A stretch of 64,000 nucleotides of DNA from JAJTFA01 sp051715425 (GCA_051715425.1 JBPXJS010000002.1:434001-498000); one strand, 5' to 3'; positions 51,127 through 61,299 are shown, numbered from the stretch's first letter. The notes: generated by a model from the letters alone, not told the origin. Translations and numbers: made by a program.

Positions 51127-52341
51127 ATGAAATTACACAAGAACCTTATTGATGCTACGGTAAAATCGCTCCAGATTATTTTTAATGAAAACAAGTTTGC
51201 CGATAAGGTAATTGAAAAAGTGCTGGCATCAGATAAACGCTGGGGTGCCCGCGACCGTGCTTTTATAGCGGAGAATACCTATGAAATGGTGCGCTGGTGG
51301 AGGTTGATCTTGTTTATATCAGGTGAAAAGAAAGCCGAAAAAACGGAACTGACTTATGAAAAAGGGTGGCATCTGTTTGGTATCTGGTTATTGCTAAGCG
51401 GAGAGCAGTTACCAAACTGGGTAGAGTTTGAAGGCATCAATAAAGATGAGGTAAAACACCTTGCCCAGCATGCCACACATATCAGAAAAATAAAAGAATC
51501 AATACCCGACTGGATGGATGAGTTGGGAAGTGCGGAGTTGGGTGCAGCATGGGATAAGGAACTGATGGCCCTGAACCAGCAGGCACCTGTTGTGGTTAGA
51601 ACCAATACCCTAAAAACCACACGCGGGCAATTGGCCAAACTCCTTGCTGAGAGGGATATTGAAACCTTCCCCTTGGCAGATAATGATGATGCCCTTGTAT
51701 TGAAAAAAAGAACAAACCTGTTTACCCTTCCTTATTTTAAAGAAGGTTTTTTTGAAGTACAGGATGCCGCATCGCAACTGGTGGCAAGGTATTTACAGGT
51801 AAAACCTGGTATGCGGGTAATAGATGCCTGTGCAGGCGCGGGTGGCAAAACATTGCACCTGGCTGCATTAATGCAAAACAAAGGGCGTATTATCTCTATG
51901 GATACCGAACAGTGGAAGCTGGATGAATTAAAAAGAAGAGGAAGAAGGGCAGGTGTTAATATCATAGAACCAAAGTTGATTGAAGGCAGTAAAACCATTA
52001 AACGGCTTTACGAAACGGCCGACCGCGTATTGCTGGATGTGCCATGTTCCGGACTTGGTGTATTGCGCAGAAATCCCGATGCCAAATGGAAGCTGGATAT
52101 GGCGTTTATAAACAAGGTAAGACAAACCCAGCAGGAAATTATAAGCAGTTATAGCAAAATGCTAAAGCCGGGCGGGTTAATGGTTTATGCCACATGCAGT
52201 ATTTTACCAAGTGAAGATGAAATGCAGGTAGAAAAGTTCCTTGCCGGTAATCCGGGGTTTGAAAAAGTAAGTGAAAGAAGGGTATCTGCTACCGAAGGGT
52301 TTGACGGATTTTATATGGCATTAATTAAAAGAAATGTTTAG
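51127..52341 (+). CDS. RsmB/NOP2-family SAM-dependent RNA m5C methyltransferase
   Basis: 404 residues. N-terminal helical domain (RWGARDRAFIAENTYEMVRWW) then a Rossmann methyltransferase: DACAGAGGKTLHLAAL (SAM), DVPCSGLGVLRRNPD (first catalytic Cys) and YATCSILPSEDEMQVEKF (second Cys). The two Cys pattern is typical of m5C RNA methyltransferases such as RsmB/RsmF. It may modify 16S rRNA, but the target is not deducible. ATG 51127 fits the family N-terminus. Confidence 0.9.
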   Translation: MKLHKNLIDATVKSLQIIFNENKFADKVIEKVLASDKRWGARDRAFIAENTYEMVRWWRLILFISGEKKAEKTELTYEKGWHLFGIWLLLSGEQLPNWVEFEGINKDEVKHLAQHATHIRKIKESIPDWMDELGSAELGAAWDKELMALNQQAPVVVRTNTLKTTRGQLAKLLAERDIETFPLADNDDALVLKKRTNLFTLPYFKEGFFEVQDAASQLVARYLQVKPGMRVIDACAGAGGKTLHLAALMQNKGRIISMDTEQWKLDELKRRGRRAGVNIIEPKLIEGSKTIKRLYETADRVLLDVPCSGLGVLRRNPDAKWKLDMAFINKVRQTQQEIISSYSKMLKPGGLMVYATCSILPSEDEMQVEKFLAGNPGFEKVSERRVSATEGFDGFYMALIKRNV

Positions 52342-52368
52342 TTTTACATATACTTAAATTTAAACCAT

Positions 52369-52620
52369 ATGAAAAAAATATCGGTATTGGCTGCAGTGCT
52401 TGCATTTAGCTTTGCAGTAATGGCTCAGGAGGCCCCAAAGCAGATAAAGAAAGAAGCTGCTAAAGAAGTGAAAAAGGAAGAAGTAAAAGTACGTGGCAAA
52501 TCTGAAGAGGCCAAAAAGAAGGCAGAAGAGAAAAAAGAAGAAGCTAAGAAGGAAGTAAAAAAAGAGGTAAAAAAGGAAGAGAAAAAAGATGACCATTCCG
52601 GGCATAATCACCCGCATTAA
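52369..52620 (+). CDS. Small exported Lys/Glu-rich protein with His tail
   Basis: 83 residues: signal peptide (MKKISVLAAVLAFSFAVMAQ) followed by a 45-residue stretch of alternating Lys and Glu blocks (a probable single alpha-helix), ending DDHSGHNHPH, a His cluster that could bind metal. It is monocistronic with its own terminator. I know of no named family; low-complexity composition makes search results unreliable. Confidence 0.65.
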   Translation: MKKISVLAAVLAFSFAVMAQEAPKQIKKEAAKEVKKEEVKVRGKSEEAKKKAEEKKEEAKKEVKKEVKKEEKKDDHSGHNHPH

Positions 52621-52644
52621 TTTTTACACTTCATCATACTTAAG

Positions 52645-52676
52645 AAAGGTATAAGGCATTTGTTTTATACCTTTTT
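52645..52676 (+). terminator. Terminator of the Lys/Glu-rich gene
   Basis: A 10-bp stem (52645-52654 with 52665-52674), loop of 10 bases and T-run. Its right arm overlaps the stop of the convergent GNAT gene. Confidence 0.75.
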
Positions 52677-53210
52677 TATTTCATACAATACACATTCCCT
52701 TAATCGTTCATCATGCTCCAGTAGCGGGTGTTTAAAGGTTTTTACCAGACCCATCCCCATTTTTTTCATTATATGAACGGACCTTTGATTAATTACCGGA
52801 GCTACCGATTTAATGCTTGTGATTCCCAAATTTGAAAACGCAAATTCCAGGCATCGTTTAGCAGCTTCTGTGGCATAACCTTGGTTCCATTCTTCCTGCT
52901 TTATTCTCCATCCAATATCAATACACGGAGTAAAGTCGGCCTCATAAGTTTGCTCGTGCAATCCGGTAAATCCAATTAATTCACCGTTTTCAAGTTTATC
53001 AATGGCAAAATAACAAAAGCCCTTTTCTTCAAACTCTTTCTGCATTCGTTTTATAAAATCAGTAGTTTGTTCAAGGTTTTGTATAGAGGGAAAAAACGCC
53101 ATTACACGTTCATCGGAATTTATAGCCGCCATCATGGGAATATCCTCTTCTTTCCAGTTTCTGAAACCCAGGCGGGAACTTGTAAACAGGTAGGTCTGGT
53201 TTGTTTTCAT
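52665..53210 (-). CDS. GNAT family N-acetyltransferase (RimJ/RimL-like)
   Basis: 181 residues. The acetyl-CoA-binding signature is visible as QEEWNQGYATEAAKRCLEFA, preceded by CIDIGWRIK; the N-terminus (SSRLGFRNWKEEDI) is typical of RimJ/RimL and SpeG-like enzymes. The substrate is unknown. It is on the minus strand, with no close operon partner. Confidence 0.85.
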   Translation of the reverse strand: MKTNQTYLFTSSRLGFRNWKEEDIPMMAAINSDERVMAFFPSIQNLEQTTDFIKRMQKEFEEKGFCYFAIDKLENGELIGFTGLHEQTYEADFTPCIDIGWRIKQEEWNQGYATEAAKRCLEFAFSNLGITSIKSVAPVINQRSVHIMKKMGMGLVKTFKHPLLEHDERLRECVLYEIKKV

Positions 53211-53274
53211 GGGCTGAAAAGATAAAGTTCCGGATTGGTAAAAACCAGATGCTGTATTTCTTCAACCAAATGTT

Positions 53275-54504
53275 TTATCTGCTAATCACCACTTTTTGGG
53301 TGCTTTGGTATCCATCTGAAATAACTGATACGGAATACGTACCTGTCTTGAAATGGCTAAGGTTTATTTGTGCAGAACCGGTTTTTTCTTCTGCCAGTAA
53401 TACCTGCCCGTATATGTTTTGCAACATGATTCTGTAATTACCGCTTACTGGTGCATGAATGTTTAATACCGAAACAGCCGGATTGGGGAATAGGGTAAAG
53501 GCTATTTTGTGAATTGGATCTATACCTGATACAATCTGATGTGTTCCTTTGATAATGGTACCGGCATCACCTGCAATATAAATGCTGTTTCCTGTAACAC
53601 ACAATGCCTGCAAGGTGCCATTAAAGTTATAGGTGATGGGTTGCCAGTTTGTTCCTCCGTCAGTAGTTTGCAAAATAGAATTTCCCATTGAAGAGCCACC
53701 ACATATAAATCCGTTTTGTGAATCTATAAACTGGATGCCGTATAAATTTATATTGTTTACCGACTGATTACTCCAGTTGGCACCACCATCATCTGATTTT
53801 AAAATTTGCCCGTTAAGTCCAATCGCAACAATCTTTTGCTCACTTTTGCACCAAATATTGGTAATTAAATCTGGTGATGTTTTGCTGGTATTACTCACAG
53901 TACCTGCGCTGATTTTCTGGATAGAACCATCAGAAAAACTGGTATTGGTGCCTACTGTATATCCGTTATTATCGCTGGTCATAAAAATTTTATCCAGGAA
54001 AATGGAACCCGGAATGGCTTTCACTGTCCAGGTATTTCCCCCGTTTGTGGTTCTAAGTATGGCCCCGCTGAATGTGGCATAATCACCACCACATGCATAA
54101 TAGTTTAAACTATCCAGACAATAAATGCCGAATACAAAACTACCTGCCTGAAAAGGAACAGTTTGGGCTGTCCAGGTTAGACCTCCGTCAGTAGATTTGA
54201 TAATGGTATTGTTATCACCGGCTGCAATTACTTTGCTTCCGTTTGAACCGGGAATAATCTTTAGATCCCATAAGTTGTTTTGTGTATTGGTGTTCAGGCT
54301 GGTCCAGTTTAATCCGCCATCGGTGGTTTTAATCACGGTGCCTGAGTCTCCGCAACTGTATCCGGTATTGGCATCTGCAAAGGCTATGGCTTTTAACTCT
54401 CTTGTTGTTGGTGTTGTTTGTTTGGTAAATACAATTTGGGCGCTGGCCGAACAGGTAAAACAGATAATTGCCAACGTACATATGGATGATAAAAAGTGGT
54501 TCAT
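53275..54504 (-). CDS. T9SS-secreted beta-propeller protein (YCF48/BNR-like)
   Basis: 409 residues with a signal peptide (MNHFLSSICTLAIICFTCSASAQ). The core has repeated Asp-box-type motifs (TTDGGLNWT, STDGGLTWT, DDGGANWS, TTDGGTNW) as in YCF48/photosystem stability factor-like propellers. The C-terminal domain is a T9SS tail: FTLFPNPAVSVLNI and QNIYGQVLLAEE, ending QKVVISR. It is likely cell-surface or secreted; role unknown. ATG 54504 opens the signal peptide. Confidence 0.87.
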   Translation of the reverse strand: MNHFLSSICTLAIICFTCSASAQIVFTKQTTPTTRELKAIAFADANTGYSCGDSGTVIKTTDGGLNWTSLNTNTQNNLWDLKIIPGSNGSKVIAAGDNNTIIKSTDGGLTWTAQTVPFQAGSFVFGIYCLDSLNYYACGGDYATFSGAILRTTNGGNTWTVKAIPGSIFLDKIFMTSDNNGYTVGTNTSFSDGSIQKISAGTVSNTSKTSPDLITNIWCKSEQKIVAIGLNGQILKSDDGGANWSNQSVNNINLYGIQFIDSQNGFICGGSSMGNSILQTTDGGTNWQPITYNFNGTLQALCVTGNSIYIAGDAGTIIKGTHQIVSGIDPIHKIAFTLFPNPAVSVLNIHAPVSGNYRIMLQNIYGQVLLAEEKTGSAQINLSHFKTGTYSVSVISDGYQSTQKVVISR

Positions 54505-54720
54505 TGTTATTTCCGGTTTAATAAAAACAAAATTATTGCTTATGCTTATGCACACTTGTTTTATTACGCGTAAGGATTGTTTTACTTGGTAACATGTTAT
54601 TGGTTCAAAGTGTACTGCAAATACAGAGTTAAAAGAAGAAGGTGTTTAGTCTATAACATTCTCATCTGCTGTTGTCATTACCTGGTAAATTGTGATAATT
54701 TGCATCAAAATGTCAATTGG

Positions 54721-55764
54721 ATGGTGGTGTTAAAGAAAGATAGTTGGATAAATAGATTGATGCTGTTATTGGCAATGGCATTGTTATTTGTTTACCGCAC
54801 CACATACTCGTTTGATCACTGGGTGCCAACCACAGCCTTTTTTGTATTGCTTGATATGGGGTGTTTTTGGTTATGTGCGCTGGTTATTAACGGGTATTTA
54901 TTGCCCCGTTGGCTTTACAAGCGAAAGAGATTATTGTTCAGTTTGGGGTTTGTGTTTCTTATTTTAGGGGCAGCTTTTTTTATTCAGGTGGCTCAATGGT
55001 GCTGGTTTAAGGCAACCGGGAGTATTGATGAACAGGTTTTTGAAGTATTGGGAAGAACAACATACCAGGTTTTTAACAGTTACCTGGTTAGTTTTTTCGG
55101 GTGTCTTGTTATTTTTTCTTATCGGTTAATCAGCGATCAGTGGCAGGCGCAGGCAAGATTTGAGCAATTGCAAAGTGAAAAGGCCAAAGCAGAATTGCAA
55201 TACCTGAAAGCACAAATAAATCCGCACTTTTTGTTCAACTCCATTAACCTCATTTTTGCTGAGATAGATAAAAGCAATACCCAGGCAAGAGAGATGGTAT
55301 TGCAGTTTTCGGACATGCTCAGGTATCAGTTGTATGAGTGCAATAGCGATAAAACAAGCCTGGAGAAAGAAATACTTTACCTGAAAAATTATGCAGGTAT
55401 CCAAAAACTCAGAAGAAGCGATCACTCCGATATTGTGTTCGAAACCACAGGAGATTTTAAGGGATTTGATATAGCCCCTTTTTTGCTTATCCCTTTTGTT
55501 GAAAATGCATTTAAGTTTATCAGCAATTACGATAAGCAACCAAACCGCATGGTGATTTCCATTAAACAGGAAGGTGGGGTATTGCACTTTACTTGTTTTA
55601 ATACCCGTGAGCGGCTTACCGGTAGAAGCCTTGTGCAGGAGGGGGGGATAGGAGTAGAGAATGTAAAACGCAGACTCGAATTGCTTTATCCAGGTAAGCA
55701 TAACCTGCAAATTACCGATAACGAATTAACTTATGAAACGCGTTTAACCATTCACCTCATATGA
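54721..55764 (+). CDS. LytS/YpdA-type sensor histidine kinase
   Basis: 347 residues. Four N-terminal membrane helices (for example LMLLLAMALLFVYRTTYSF; LLFSLGFVFLILGAAFFIQV), then a His_kinase domain with phosphoacceptor QINPHFLFNSINLIF and an ATPase domain with the N box IPFVENAFKFI and EGGIGVENVKRRLELLY. ATG 54721 is chosen because the upstream codons are not membrane-consistent. It overlaps the response regulator by 4 bases. Confidence 0.92.
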   Translation: MVVLKKDSWINRLMLLLAMALLFVYRTTYSFDHWVPTTAFFVLLDMGCFWLCALVINGYLLPRWLYKRKRLLFSLGFVFLILGAAFFIQVAQWCWFKATGSIDEQVFEVLGRTTYQVFNSYLVSFFGCLVIFSYRLISDQWQAQARFEQLQSEKAKAELQYLKAQINPHFLFNSINLIFAEIDKSNTQAREMVLQFSDMLRYQLYECNSDKTSLEKEILYLKNYAGIQKLRRSDHSDIVFETTGDFKGFDIAPFLLIPFVENAFKFISNYDKQPNRMVISIKQEGGVLHFTCFNTRERLTGRSLVQEGGIGVENVKRRLELLYPGKHNLQITDNELTYETRLTIHLI

Positions 55765-56468
55765 AAATGAACTGCCTGATAATTGACGATGAACCTTCCG
55801 GAAGAAAAATCATAGAGGAATATATTCAGGAAATATCTTTTTTAAACCTGGTGGGAACAGCGGAAAATCCTTTGAAAGCACTTCCTGTATTGGAGGAACA
55901 AACCGTTGACCTTATTTTTCTGGATATACAAATGCCAAAAATGAATGGACTCGATTTTTTGCGCACTTTAAAAAGTCCGCCAATGGTGATATTAACCACC
56001 GCTTTTGCTGATTATGCATTGGAAGGTTATGAACTGGATGTGATTGATTATTTACTGAAACCGGTATCCTTTGAAAGGTTTTTAAAAGCGGTAAGCAAGG
56101 CAAGAGATTTTTATGACCTGCAGCAACAACCTTCCCGCATGGCCGATTATTTTTTTGTGAAACACAACCACCGTTTTGAAAAAATAATGTTTGATGACTT
56201 GTTGTTTGTGGAGGCAGCAAATAATTATGTGTTTTTGCAAACCACTTCAAAAAAGATGATTTCATACCTAACTTTTAAAAGCATAGAAGCCATGCTGCCG
56301 GCTGAAATATTTATGAAAGTGCACAAATCGTTTGTGGTGTCGCTTCCAAAAATAGAAAGCCTTAATGGAGAAGAAATACAGATAGGAGCCTTTACCATTC
56401 CTATAAGCCGCAACCTGAAAGAGGAGGTGATGGAAAGGGTAGTGAATAAGAAGGTGGTGAAGAGGTAG
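55761..56468 (+). CDS. LytTR-family response regulator
   Basis: 235 residues: receiver domain (MNCLIIDDEPSGRKIIEEY, phosphorylated Asp in DLIFLDIQMPKMNGLDFL, Thr/Lys switch residues in ILTTAFADYA and LLKPVS) and C-terminal LytTR DNA-binding domain (FFVKHNHRFEKIMFDDLLFV, FMKVHKSFVVSLPKIE). It pairs with the overlapping LytS-type kinase. The target genes are not identified; the two-component pair is followed by a 357-base gap. Confidence 0.95.
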   Translation: MKMNCLIIDDEPSGRKIIEEYIQEISFLNLVGTAENPLKALPVLEEQTVDLIFLDIQMPKMNGLDFLRTLKSPPMVILTTAFADYALEGYELDVIDYLLKPVSFERFLKAVSKARDFYDLQQQPSRMADYFFVKHNHRFEKIMFDDLLFVEAANNYVFLQTTSKKMISYLTFKSIEAMLPAEIFMKVHKSFVVSLPKIESLNGEEIQIGAFTIPISRNLKEEVMERVVNKKVVKR

Positions 56469-56825
56469 GATGAGGCGGGAGCTTAGCCATTTTGTTTATC
56501 CCTTCATCATGTTTTAAAGCAGTCCTTAACACCTCAGAAAGTCATATCTAAGTGGCATTAACAAAGTTTAACAGGTTTTTAGGAATAATTTATTCTTATT
56601 ATGGTTCTTGTTTTTTTTACAAAATGATGCTGAAATGCAGTAACTTAAAAACAGTGTTCAGTTAACAAAAACCACCGTTAAATAAATTGTTTCCGGCATT
56701 CAACGATTGCCAGGTTGCTAAAATATAATCTACCGATATATTCGCGTCCCTTTTAAAAATACTTGAACTTAGATGCAACTGTATGCCGTACAAAACGTTA
56801 CTATAGTTGTAAGCTAACAAAGCTG
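56469..56825. other. Intergenic region upstream of the RHS locus
   Basis: A 357-base AT-rich spacer. It contains a good promoter at 56715-56744 (listed separately) for the next gene. No repeat, RNA gene or second coding frame is convincing. Confidence 0.5.
56715..56744 (+). promoter_or_regulatory. Putative promoter of the 56826 gene
   Basis: TTG at 56715-56717 and TATATTCG at 56737-56744 (one change from TAnnTTTG), 19 bases apart, about 80 bases upstream of ATG 56826. Confidence 0.6.
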
Positions 56826-58055
56826 ATGCGAACCGTTTCTATTATATTGATAAGTTGCCTTACGTTGTTATCATCAACGGTACTTGCTAAAGATATTCCT
56901 TCCCAAAAGGCAAAGAAGAAGCTACAGCACTCCTCCATTACGTTTGCCAAAAAATATAAGCGCACAACTGCAAAATTGGTAAACTATGCTGCCCGTAAAG
57001 AACGCAGGCTCAATAAAAGAGACTCTGTAAAAAACATTCCTTTTAACCAGTTGAATCTGCATTTTAAACATCAAAATGACAGCATTGGAAAATTAACCTT
57101 TAATACCAGCAACAAGAGAGAAATAAAATATCAGCGGGCGCTGATGGTTACAGGTCTGTGCGATGAAACCAACAGGGCTTATAACGGACTGTTGTATGGT
57201 ATAAAAAGAGACAGCACTGCCGGTAAAAGGCACCTGAAATTTAAAGCAGATCTGGATAAAAAAACCTTTTATACCCGCATTAAAAACCGATACGCCAAAC
57301 AGGAGATGGCAAACGCCTTAAAAAAGTATGATCCAGGAATACTTAAGGCAAAAAAAGAAGCCATGGAGTTAAATATAAACTACCGCACCGGACTTACGGA
57401 TAAAATTCCGGATAAGCTGCAATCCAAGAAAAATGTATTAAAGAGTTTACCACAAAATAAGCCGGGTGCAGGTACCGATACCAAATCGACCCTGAACCAG
57501 AATATGCAAAATTCCCTTAAAACTTTTGAAACGAAAAGAAACAGTGCTATTGACCTGGAGCATTTAAATGACACAGCAGCATTTAACATTAATCCATACA
57601 GAGGTATACCGTTTAAACAAAAGTGGGTAGTAGGCACCAACTGGGAATTCAGAAAGGCATCTTTTGCCCCGGCCGTACTGGAACTGGCTATTACCAGCGG
57701 ATATAAGGTAAATAAACGCACCACCCCTTTTATTGCCATGAGCTATATACTGGGGATGGGGTATCATATTTCTGATATACGCTTTACTCATGAAGGTTTT
57801 GGGTTGAGGGCAGGTGCTGACTATTTGGTAAGGGGTAATGCAGGCATTTTTTTATCAAATGAATTAACCCTGGCTAAACTCCATAAAGAGGGTGGAGAAA
57901 CAGCATACCAAAGTGGATATCAATACCTGCTTGGTGTGTTTGTAAAATCCGGTGGCAGCAAAAAGGGAATGAAAATATCGGCAGGGTATAACCTGAGGCA
58001 TTTGTTTGATCCTTACCATCAGCGTGCCTTTACTGTAAGGGTTGGAATAGAATAA
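56826..58055 (+). CDS. Exported protein with helical N-domain and C-terminal barrel-like domain
   Basis: 409 residues: signal peptide (MRTVSIILISCLTLLSSTVLA), a basic, helical middle of about 240 residues, and from about 270 on a beta-rich domain (WVVGTNWEFRKASFAPAVL; YLLGVFVKSGGS; FTVRVGIE at the end) resembling an outer-membrane barrel of small size. I do not recognise the family. It lies 22 bases upstream of the RHS-like gene on the same strand and is probably co-transcribed. Confidence 0.65.
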   Translation: MRTVSIILISCLTLLSSTVLAKDIPSQKAKKKLQHSSITFAKKYKRTTAKLVNYAARKERRLNKRDSVKNIPFNQLNLHFKHQNDSIGKLTFNTSNKREIKYQRALMVTGLCDETNRAYNGLLYGIKRDSTAGKRHLKFKADLDKKTFYTRIKNRYAKQEMANALKKYDPGILKAKKEAMELNINYRTGLTDKIPDKLQSKKNVLKSLPQNKPGAGTDTKSTLNQNMQNSLKTFETKRNSAIDLEHLNDTAAFNINPYRGIPFKQKWVVGTNWEFRKASFAPAVLELAITSGYKVNKRTTPFIAMSYILGMGYHISDIRFTHEGFGLRAGADYLVRGNAGIFLSNELTLAKLHKEGGETAYQSGYQYLLGVFVKSGGSKKGMKISAGYNLRHLFDPYHQRAFTVRVGIE

Positions 58056-58077
58056 TTTAAATCAAAAGAAAAACAAT

Positions 58078-61000
58078 ATGAAAACGTTCAGATCAATTTT
58101 AGTTCTCTTGTGTTTAGGTGCTTTACCTGCATATGCACAGGATTTTATTCAGGACTGGGGCACCTATACCAGCCCATCTCCTGATGCCATGGCCATGACA
58201 AAATTTAGCGGGGCTTCTGTAAATGAGGTTACAGGTTCTGTAGGGTTAACCATTCCATTGGTTAGCGTTTCTCAGGGAGCCTATTCTTTTGGGGTTGGAT
58301 TGGGTTATTTTTCAAATGGCATACGGGTAAATGAATATGCATCAAGGGTTGGTTTGGGCTGGGCTTTACAGGCCGGTGGAAGCATTACCCGCATTATACG
58401 CGGAAAGCCTGATGATGAGCCCAACGCATACGGAACATATACCAATTACCCTACTGAACAACAGGTTGCAGATGGTGTTTATGATACTGAACCTGATTTT
58501 TACGTGTATAATTTATGTGGCCGTAGCGGTAAATTTTATATCGTGCCAGGTACCAACGAGGCTAAAATTATTGGTGGAGATCCTTTAAAAATTGAATTTA
58601 GTTTTTCAACCGGGATTACCATTTACGATGAAAATGGAAATAAGTTTGAGTTTAATACAATTGAATCAACCTCAGTAATGGGGTATTATCCAAGTGGGCA
58701 ACCAGTTAGCTTACAAGGCAGTACTGTAACCGGATGGTTTTTGGACAAAATTGTTCTCGCTGATTTAACAGAAATAAATTTTTCTTATGGAGCGCTCACC
58801 TTTCAAACATATGGTGGAATGCGGGAAGTATTAACTGCCAAAGAAAATTTAGGAACTGATGCTTGCGGAAATTCCATTGCATGTAACACCAGAGTTAACC
58901 TTCCAAGCTACTATAACCGGATTGCTATGACCAATTTTCATAACTCAGTTCGATTAACAGAAATTACATTCGAAAGTGGGAAAGTAAAATTTATATACCA
59001 GCCTTCAACGCGTGCAGATATTTTATATGATTATGCTTTATCTCATGTCCAGTTAACTACGCCTGATAACTCAGTAATCAAAGATTATGAATTAACACAT
59101 ACATATCTTTCCGGTCGGCTTATGCTTCAGGAGGTTAAACAGGTATATTTTACCTCATATATTAATAAGTACACCTTTTCTTATTACGAACAACCATTGT
59201 TTCCCGGGTATGGAACCGCATATGCACAGGATAAATGGGGTTTTTACAACGCAGCACCTTCTGTAACTATTGATGGTTTGGCCACCTTACTGCCACCCGT
59301 TGAATCATCGGCCACTGCGGCAGTTAATGGTGTCATAGTTAGTCAATCTACAGGTGCTATTATTTTCAGAGGTGCTAATCGAAATACAAACAGTGCAGTT
59401 ATTCATAGTCTGTTAATGAAAAAAGTAATTTTTCCCTCAGGCGTTTCCGATGAGTTTCTTTTTGAAGAAAATGTAATAACCGCAAGAAATCCATTAACAG
59501 GAAATGATAATGTTGTTTCATCCGGGCCGGGAGTGCGCGTTAAATATATAACCCACAACGATGGAAATGGAAAAATAAGCTATACCCATTATACTTATGA
59601 GGGGGCTTTTGCCATGGCTGCTGCTATTTTTAAAGACTATAGGTTTCTGAAGAGCTATTTGGTGCACTATCAATGTATACCTGAAGGGTATAATAATAAT
59701 ACTTACGTTCCTAATTGTGATACATACTTTCTTACCTCCGATACCTGGCAAAGGCTTGGTGGCATACTAAGTCCAAATGTGCATTATCAGATCGTTACCT
59801 CTACTCAGTGTACTGATATAAATAATATTCAAACATCAGGTATTGGCAAAACCACCAACACATATAGCGTAGATCAAACTTATCAACCGGCATCCACCTC
59901 TTATTTTATACGGGAATTTTTATTTGGTAAGTTATTAAAATCAGAAGTGAAGAACAAAGCAGGTAGTACAGTAAAAAAAATAGAGTTTACTTATGGTAAT
60001 TATAATATTCATTCGCTAGGGGGTAAACATTTAAAAAAATTTATTGCGTTTAATGGTTCAACTGTTTACCAATACGTTGATTATTACCTTCACTCCGGAG
60101 CATATGTACTTACTCAAATAAAAGAGTATAACTATTCATCTGATAATGCATCGTTTCTTTTAACCACCACCGATTTTCAATACCCAACCAACAATATTGC
60201 CATCCCTTCTAAGAAAATAACCACCAAAGCCGATGGCAGCAAAATATCAGAAATGTATAAGCGTGCTTATGATTATGGCATTACAGCCACAACATCATTG
60301 TCGGCTCCGGATAACCATACCCTTGCCGTTCAAAAAATGCTGCTCAGTCATATTCTTACTCCGGTGGTGGAGCGTGTAGTAGTGCTTAATGAAGGAACTG
60401 CTTCTGAAAAAGTGGCTGGTGCCAGCCTTCAAACTTTTGCGCTAAGCGGGCAAATTCTTATTCCTTACAAATCATACGCGTTAAAAACAACAACACCAGC
60501 GCCTTTAAGTTCGTTTACGGCATCTGCTATAAATCCTTATTCCGGAGCCTTTACCTTTTCCACCAATTACGAGCAAACAGCACAGGTACTTTATACTTCT
60601 CCTAAAGGAACGGTAATGAGCACTTCGCAACGCAACCAGCTTGGTACGGTGCTGCTCGATCACCAGCAACGTTTTCCGGTTTTTAAAGCGGAAAATGCTG
60701 ATGTAAACAATATTGCCTATGCCGGGTTCGAACAATACGAATACCACAACCCCGGAGGTACCTTTAGCACTCCTTACAATAGCTTAAGCTGGACCCTTAC
60801 CACCAATGCCGGATGTGCCAGAAATATTTTCAGTACCACCGCCTTTGCCGGTAAAACAAGCCTTGATATGGCAGGTACAGATTGTTCTCCGGTTCTTATT
60901 CTCGGGTCGGCATTAAATACCGGAAAAACTTACAAACTTACTGCCTGGGGGCAAAATGTGCCTCCATACGTATATAACTCATCAGGGCAAATGATTAATA

Positions 61001-61299
61001 ACCCTAAAACCCTCGATCAGGTGGGTTCGTGGAATTTGTATGAGTGGACCATTACCAATACCAGTTTTGTGAAGTTGGTAGGCAATAGCTTGGTTGATGA
61101 GGTAAAACTGCTTCCTGTAGGTGCATCAGGCAGTTCTGTGGTTTATGATCCGATGATAGGAACCACTGCAGTTTCTTCTGAAAACAATACCTATTCCTGG
61201 TATGAGTATGATGCTTTTGGCAGACTCAAAACCATTTACGACCATGAAAGAAATATTCTCAAACGGTATGAGTTAGAGCAACAGGTAAGCCAGTATTAA
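58078..61299 (+). CDS. Exported RHS/YD-repeat protein with SpvB-like N-terminus
   Basis: 1073 residues with a signal peptide (to about residue 20). The N-terminal block (VNEVTGSVGLTIPLVSV, then SRVGLGWALQAGGSITRII and RGKPDD) is typical of SpvB/TcB-like RHS N-termini in Bacteroidota. The middle is beta-rich; the last 40 residues have a YD repeat (SWYEYDAFGRLKTIYDHERN). It ends before any clear C-terminal toxin. A second RHS gene follows at 61321, suggesting the shell is split across two genes. Confidence 0.82.
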   Translation: MKTFRSILVLLCLGALPAYAQDFIQDWGTYTSPSPDAMAMTKFSGASVNEVTGSVGLTIPLVSVSQGAYSFGVGLGYFSNGIRVNEYASRVGLGWALQAGGSITRIIRGKPDDEPNAYGTYTNYPTEQQVADGVYDTEPDFYVYNLCGRSGKFYIVPGTNEAKIIGGDPLKIEFSFSTGITIYDENGNKFEFNTIESTSVMGYYPSGQPVSLQGSTVTGWFLDKIVLADLTEINFSYGALTFQTYGGMREVLTAKENLGTDACGNSIACNTRVNLPSYYNRIAMTNFHNSVRLTEITFESGKVKFIYQPSTRADILYDYALSHVQLTTPDNSVIKDYELTHTYLSGRLMLQEVKQVYFTSYINKYTFSYYEQPLFPGYGTAYAQDKWGFYNAAPSVTIDGLATLLPPVESSATAAVNGVIVSQSTGAIIFRGANRNTNSAVIHSLLMKKVIFPSGVSDEFLFEENVITARNPLTGNDNVVSSGPGVRVKYITHNDGNGKISYTHYTYEGAFAMAAAIFKDYRFLKSYLVHYQCIPEGYNNNTYVPNCDTYFLTSDTWQRLGGILSPNVHYQIVTSTQCTDINNIQTSGIGKTTNTYSVDQTYQPASTSYFIREFLFGKLLKSEVKNKAGSTVKKIEFTYGNYNIHSLGGKHLKKFIAFNGSTVYQYVDYYLHSGAYVLTQIKEYNYSSDNASFLLTTTDFQYPTNNIAIPSKKITTKADGSKISEMYKRAYDYGITATTSLSAPDNHTLAVQKMLLSHILTPVVERVVVLNEGTASEKVAGASLQTFALSGQILIPYKSYALKTTTPAPLSSFTASAINPYSGAFTFSTNYEQTAQVLYTSPKGTVMSTSQRNQLGTVLLDHQQRFPVFKAENADVNNIAYAGFEQYEYHNPGGTFSTPYNSLSWTLTTNAGCARNIFSTTAFAGKTSLDMAGTDCSPVLILGSALNTGKTYKLTAWGQNVPPYVYNSSGQMINNPKTLDQVGSWNLYEWTITNTSFVKLVGNSLVDEVKLLPVGASGSSVVYDPMIGTTAVSSENNTYSWYEYDAFGRLKTIYDHERNILKRYELEQQVSQY

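Noticed and set aside
52360..52617. Very hydrophobic Phe/Leu-rich frame on the minus strand
   Set aside because: It is antisense to the Lys/Glu-rich gene at 52369; AAR codons read in reverse give Phe and Leu.
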